From assembly GCA_017694765.1 (NCBI GenBank), contig JADIML010000289.1, forward strand, positions 1-7,737: 7,737 nucleotides of DNA, in the 5' to 3' direction. Below the pieces are notes generated by a model, which made no database searches, had not been told where the DNA came from, and saw nothing but the letters and a program-made list of their open reading frames with translations. Made by a program: the position numbers and the translations under genes. This DNA comes from Candidatus Scybalomonas excrementavium (lineage in GTDB: Bacteria; Bacillota; Clostridia; Lachnospirales; Lachnospiraceae). This document shows, in pieces, positions 6,592 to 7,737 of the stretch (positions within the stretch are counted from its first letter, which is position 1; each line of letters opens with the position of its first letter).

Positions 6592-7179
6592 TTATTGTTC
6601 ATCTCCACGAAAAACAATTGTTCCCTTTTCTGCATCCATGCTCTCAATAATCGCTAAAGATTCTACACGAACACCAGCAGAACGAATGAGTTCACCACCA
6701 ACTTGGAATCCCTTTTCAATACAGATTCCAGCTCCACATAAAGTTGCACCTGAATCAAAGACAAGCTGCGACAATCCAAGAAGCGCACATCCATTTGCTA
6801 GAAAGTCATCAATAATTAAAACATTATCTCCTGGATTTAAAAACTTCTTAGATACCATAACATCATATGTCTTCTTATGGGTAAAAGACTCAACTGGTGT
6901 GGAGTACACTTCTCCATCGATGTTTTTTGACTGTGTTTTTTTTGCAAATACGACTGGAACGTTAAAATGTCTTGCTACAATACAAGCAATCCCTATACCA
7001 GATGCCTCAATTGTTAAAATCTTATTAATTGGACAATCCGAAAAACGTCTCTTAAATTCTTTTCCAATTTCCTCAAATAAATGAATATCCATTTGATGAT
7101 TTAAAAAGCTATCTACCTTTAAAACATTACCCGGCTTAATAATTCCATCTTTTCGGATTCTTTCTTTTAAAAGTTCCAT
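6592..7179 (-). CDS. xpt: Xanthine phosphoribosyltransferase
   Basis: The enzyme salvages xanthine by joining it to PRPP to form XMP, which feeds GMP synthesis; it is cytosolic and homodimeric in the family. The 195-residue product matches Bacillus-type Xpt along its whole length (about 194 residues in B. subtilis). It has the conserved N-terminal KVDSFLNHQ (21-29), ILTIEASGIG (54-63), the type I PRPP-binding motif VLIIDDFLANG (120-130) and the C-terminal IEKGFQ and RVESLA blocks. The reading frame continues upstream to an ATG at 7305, but that extension would cross the promoter and hairpin and is not Xpt-like. The ATG at 7179 has GAGG six bases before it and gives the family's normal N-terminus. 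The gene is monocistronic as far as can be seen, with its own promoter and terminator. There is no adjacent xanthine permease gene and no purine riboswitch. Confidence 0.96.
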   Translation of the reverse strand: MELLKERIRKDGIIKPGNVLKVDSFLNHQMDIHLFEEIGKEFKRRFSDCPINKILTIEASGIGIACIVARHFNVPVVFAKKTQSKNIDGEVYSTPVESFTHKKTYDVMVSKKFLNPGDNVLIIDDFLANGCALLGLSQLVFDSGATLCGAGICIEKGFQVGGELIRSAGVRVESLAIIESMDAEKGTIVFRGDEQ

Positions 7180-7185
7180 GTTACA

Positions 7186-7189
7186 CCTC
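7186..7189 (-). promoter_or_regulatory. Ribosome binding site that fixes the xpt start
   Basis: Minus-strand GAGG (7189-7186) within AAGAGGTG lies six bases before the ATG at 7177-7179. It supports this start over the upstream in-frame ATGs, which lie in or before the leader hairpin. Confidence 0.75.
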
Positions 7190-7202
7190 TTCAATGAATT
7201 TC

Positions 7203-7265
7203 TACCCTCAATAAACAAAGACATAAAAGAAATACATTCCATTATGTCTTTGTTTATTGAGGGTA
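7203..7265 (-). other. Perfect 24-bp inverted repeat forming a 5'-end hairpin on the xpt mRNA
   Basis: Bases 7203-7226 are the exact reverse complement of 7242-7265, with a 15-base loop at 7227-7241. The xpt -10 box ends at 7271, so transcription should begin near 7264 and the RNA would open with this stem almost from its first base. No U-run follows the stem; 13 bases after it comes the ribosome site, so it is not a terminator. Known roles for such elements include protecting the mRNA 5' end, serving as an RNase III site, or acting at DNA level as an operator just downstream of the promoter. Which of these applies here cannot be told from sequence. Confidence 0.85.
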
Positions 7266-7270
7266 TTGCA

Positions 7271-7299
7271 ATTATATATCGAATCTTAAAAGATTTCAA
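7271..7299 (-). promoter_or_regulatory. Sigma-A promoter of xpt
   Basis: On the minus strand, TTGAAA (7299-7294), a 17-base spacer and a perfect TATAAT (7276-7271) form a strong sigma-A promoter. The predicted start near 7264 leaves a leader of about 85 bases, more than half of it taken up by the perfect hairpin. Confidence 0.85.
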
Positions 7300-7309
7300 G
7301 TACATTGTC

Positions 7310-7340
7310 AGGATTTCTTTCGATTTTTGAAAGAAATCCT
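7310..7340. other. 12-bp perfect hairpin between the hexapeptide-protein gene and xpt
   Basis: Bases 7310-7321 pair perfectly with 7329-7340 around a seven-base loop. It begins seven bases after the stop codon of the upstream gene on the minus strand and ends 11 bases before the xpt -35 box. Its place suggests a transcript end for the upstream gene, but no U-run follows on the minus strand, so intrinsic termination would be weak. On the plus strand five T follow after four bases, yet no plus-strand gene is present. Confidence 0.6.
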
Positions 7341-7347
7341 CGACTTT

Positions 7348-7737
7348 TTAAAGTACTTGTCGAAGTTTTTTATATTCTTCAACTGAATGATAATTGCTTT
7401 CCATCTCTTCTTTCGTTAAAGAACGAATTATTTTAGCTGGGTTTCCAAAAACAAGACTCCCATCTGGAATTACTTTTTTTCCTGTTATTAAACTCCCTGC
7501 TCCAATGATACAATGTTTTCCAATCACTGCTTGATCCAGTATAATTGTTCCCATTCCAACGAGGCTATAATCCCCTATTTGACATCCATGTAAAATAGCT
7601 CCATGCCCTACTGTCACTCCTTTGCCCAGAATGGTTTTTTCTCCTTTTTTTTGATGAATGATAGCACCATCTTGTATATTTGTATGTTTTCCGACTACAA
7701 TTTTTCCTACATCTCCTCTAAGAACGGCATGGTACCA
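7348..7737 (-). CDS. Gamma-carbonic-anhydrase-like hexapeptide-repeat protein, N-terminus cut by window edge
   Basis: The reading frame is open to the window edge and gives 129 C-terminal residues before the TAA at 7350-7348. The start of the visible part, WYHAVLRGD, and the blocks TNIQD, VTVGHGAILHGC and LVGMG are the signature of the gamma-carbonic anhydrase / YrdA / PaaY family of left-handed beta-helix trimers. The three likely zinc ligands are visible as His28, His45 and His50 of the visible part. The segment GNPAKIIRSL and a final helix close the protein, as in the family. About 35-40 N-terminal residues are missing. An in-frame GTG at 7617 lies in the middle of the hexapeptide repeats and is not the start. 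Family members range from true carbonic anhydrases to proteins without measured activity, and many are annotated as acyltransferases; the exact reaction cannot be decided. Confidence 0.9.
   Translation of the reverse strand, partial: WYHAVLRGDVGKIVVGKHTNIQDGAIIHQKKGEKTILGKGVTVGHGAILHGCQIGDYSLVGMGTIILDQAVIGKHCIIGAGSLITGKKVIPDGSLVFGNPAKIIRSLTKEEMESNYHSVEEYKKLRQVL

Noticed and set aside
6377..7084. 235-residue plus-strand open frame across the xpt gene and terminator
   Set aside because: It is antisense to most of xpt, passes through the xpt terminator and MocR promoter, and shows no recognisable domain; xpt is certain on the other strand.
7180..7300. Purine (guanine) riboswitch before xpt
   Set aside because: The leader holds only the perfect long hairpin and the ribosome site. 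The three-way junction with its conserved core and paired loops of a purine aptamer is not visible on the minus strand, and there is no terminator or anti-terminator pair.
6592..7305. Longer xpt reading frame beginning at 7305
   Set aside because: The extra 42 residues cross the -10 box and the hairpin, are not Xpt-like, and lack a ribosome site; the ATG at 7179 gives the normal family length.
7348..7617. Short 89-residue hexapeptide protein starting at the GTG at 7617
   Set aside because: The same frame stays open to the window edge and encodes the conserved upstream hexapeptide blocks WYHAVLRGD and TNIQD, so this GTG is an internal Val codon.

Overview
The window looks like a chromosomal segment from a low-GC Gram-positive anaerobe of the Clostridia, most like a Lachnospiraceae-type Firmicute. 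The DNA is strongly AT-rich, with AGGAGG-type ribosome binding sites and sigma-A promoters of the TTGAAA/TATAAT type. The genes fit this group: a Csp-like cytosolic subtilase, a Bacillus-type xanthine phosphoribosyltransferase and a MocR regulator. This placement is inferred from sequence style and protein families, not from a database search.

All eight genes lie on the minus strand, so transcription runs from high to low coordinates. In that order they are: the C-terminal part of a gamma-carbonic-anhydrase-like hexapeptide protein (7737-7348, cut by the window edge); xpt (7179-6592); a MocR/PdxR-type GntR-aminotransferase regulator (6416-5031); a small protein with a ribbon-helix-helix-like N-terminus (4991-4494); a divergent ClpX paralogue (4395-2959); a cytosolic S8 subtilase (2926-1229); a repeat-containing lipoprotein (1074-472); and the first 96 codons of peptide chain release factor 3 (289-2, cut by the window edge). 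No gap between genes exceeds 200 bases. No tRNA, rRNA, CRISPR array or insertion sequence is visible.

Three sigma-A promoters are convincing: before prfC, before the MocR gene and before xpt. Two rho-independent terminators are clear: after the lipoprotein gene and after xpt. The MocR gene, the RHH-like gene, clpX-like and the subtilase follow each other with gaps of 39, 98 and 32 bases and no recognisable terminator between them. They could form one operon driven by the MocR promoter, although an internal promoter before clpX-like cannot be excluded.

The most interesting part is the pairing of a ClpX-type unfoldase with a subtilisin-type protease. The unfoldase keeps its zinc finger, Walker motifs, GYIG pore loop and IGF ClpP-docking loop, but the RKH substrate-recognition loop reads SKN. 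The protease has an intact Asp-His-Ser triad, a Csp-like layout and no signal peptide. The second unusual element is a perfect 24-bp inverted repeat placed almost exactly at the predicted 5' end of the xpt mRNA, where a purine riboswitch might have been expected; no purine riboswitch is visible there.
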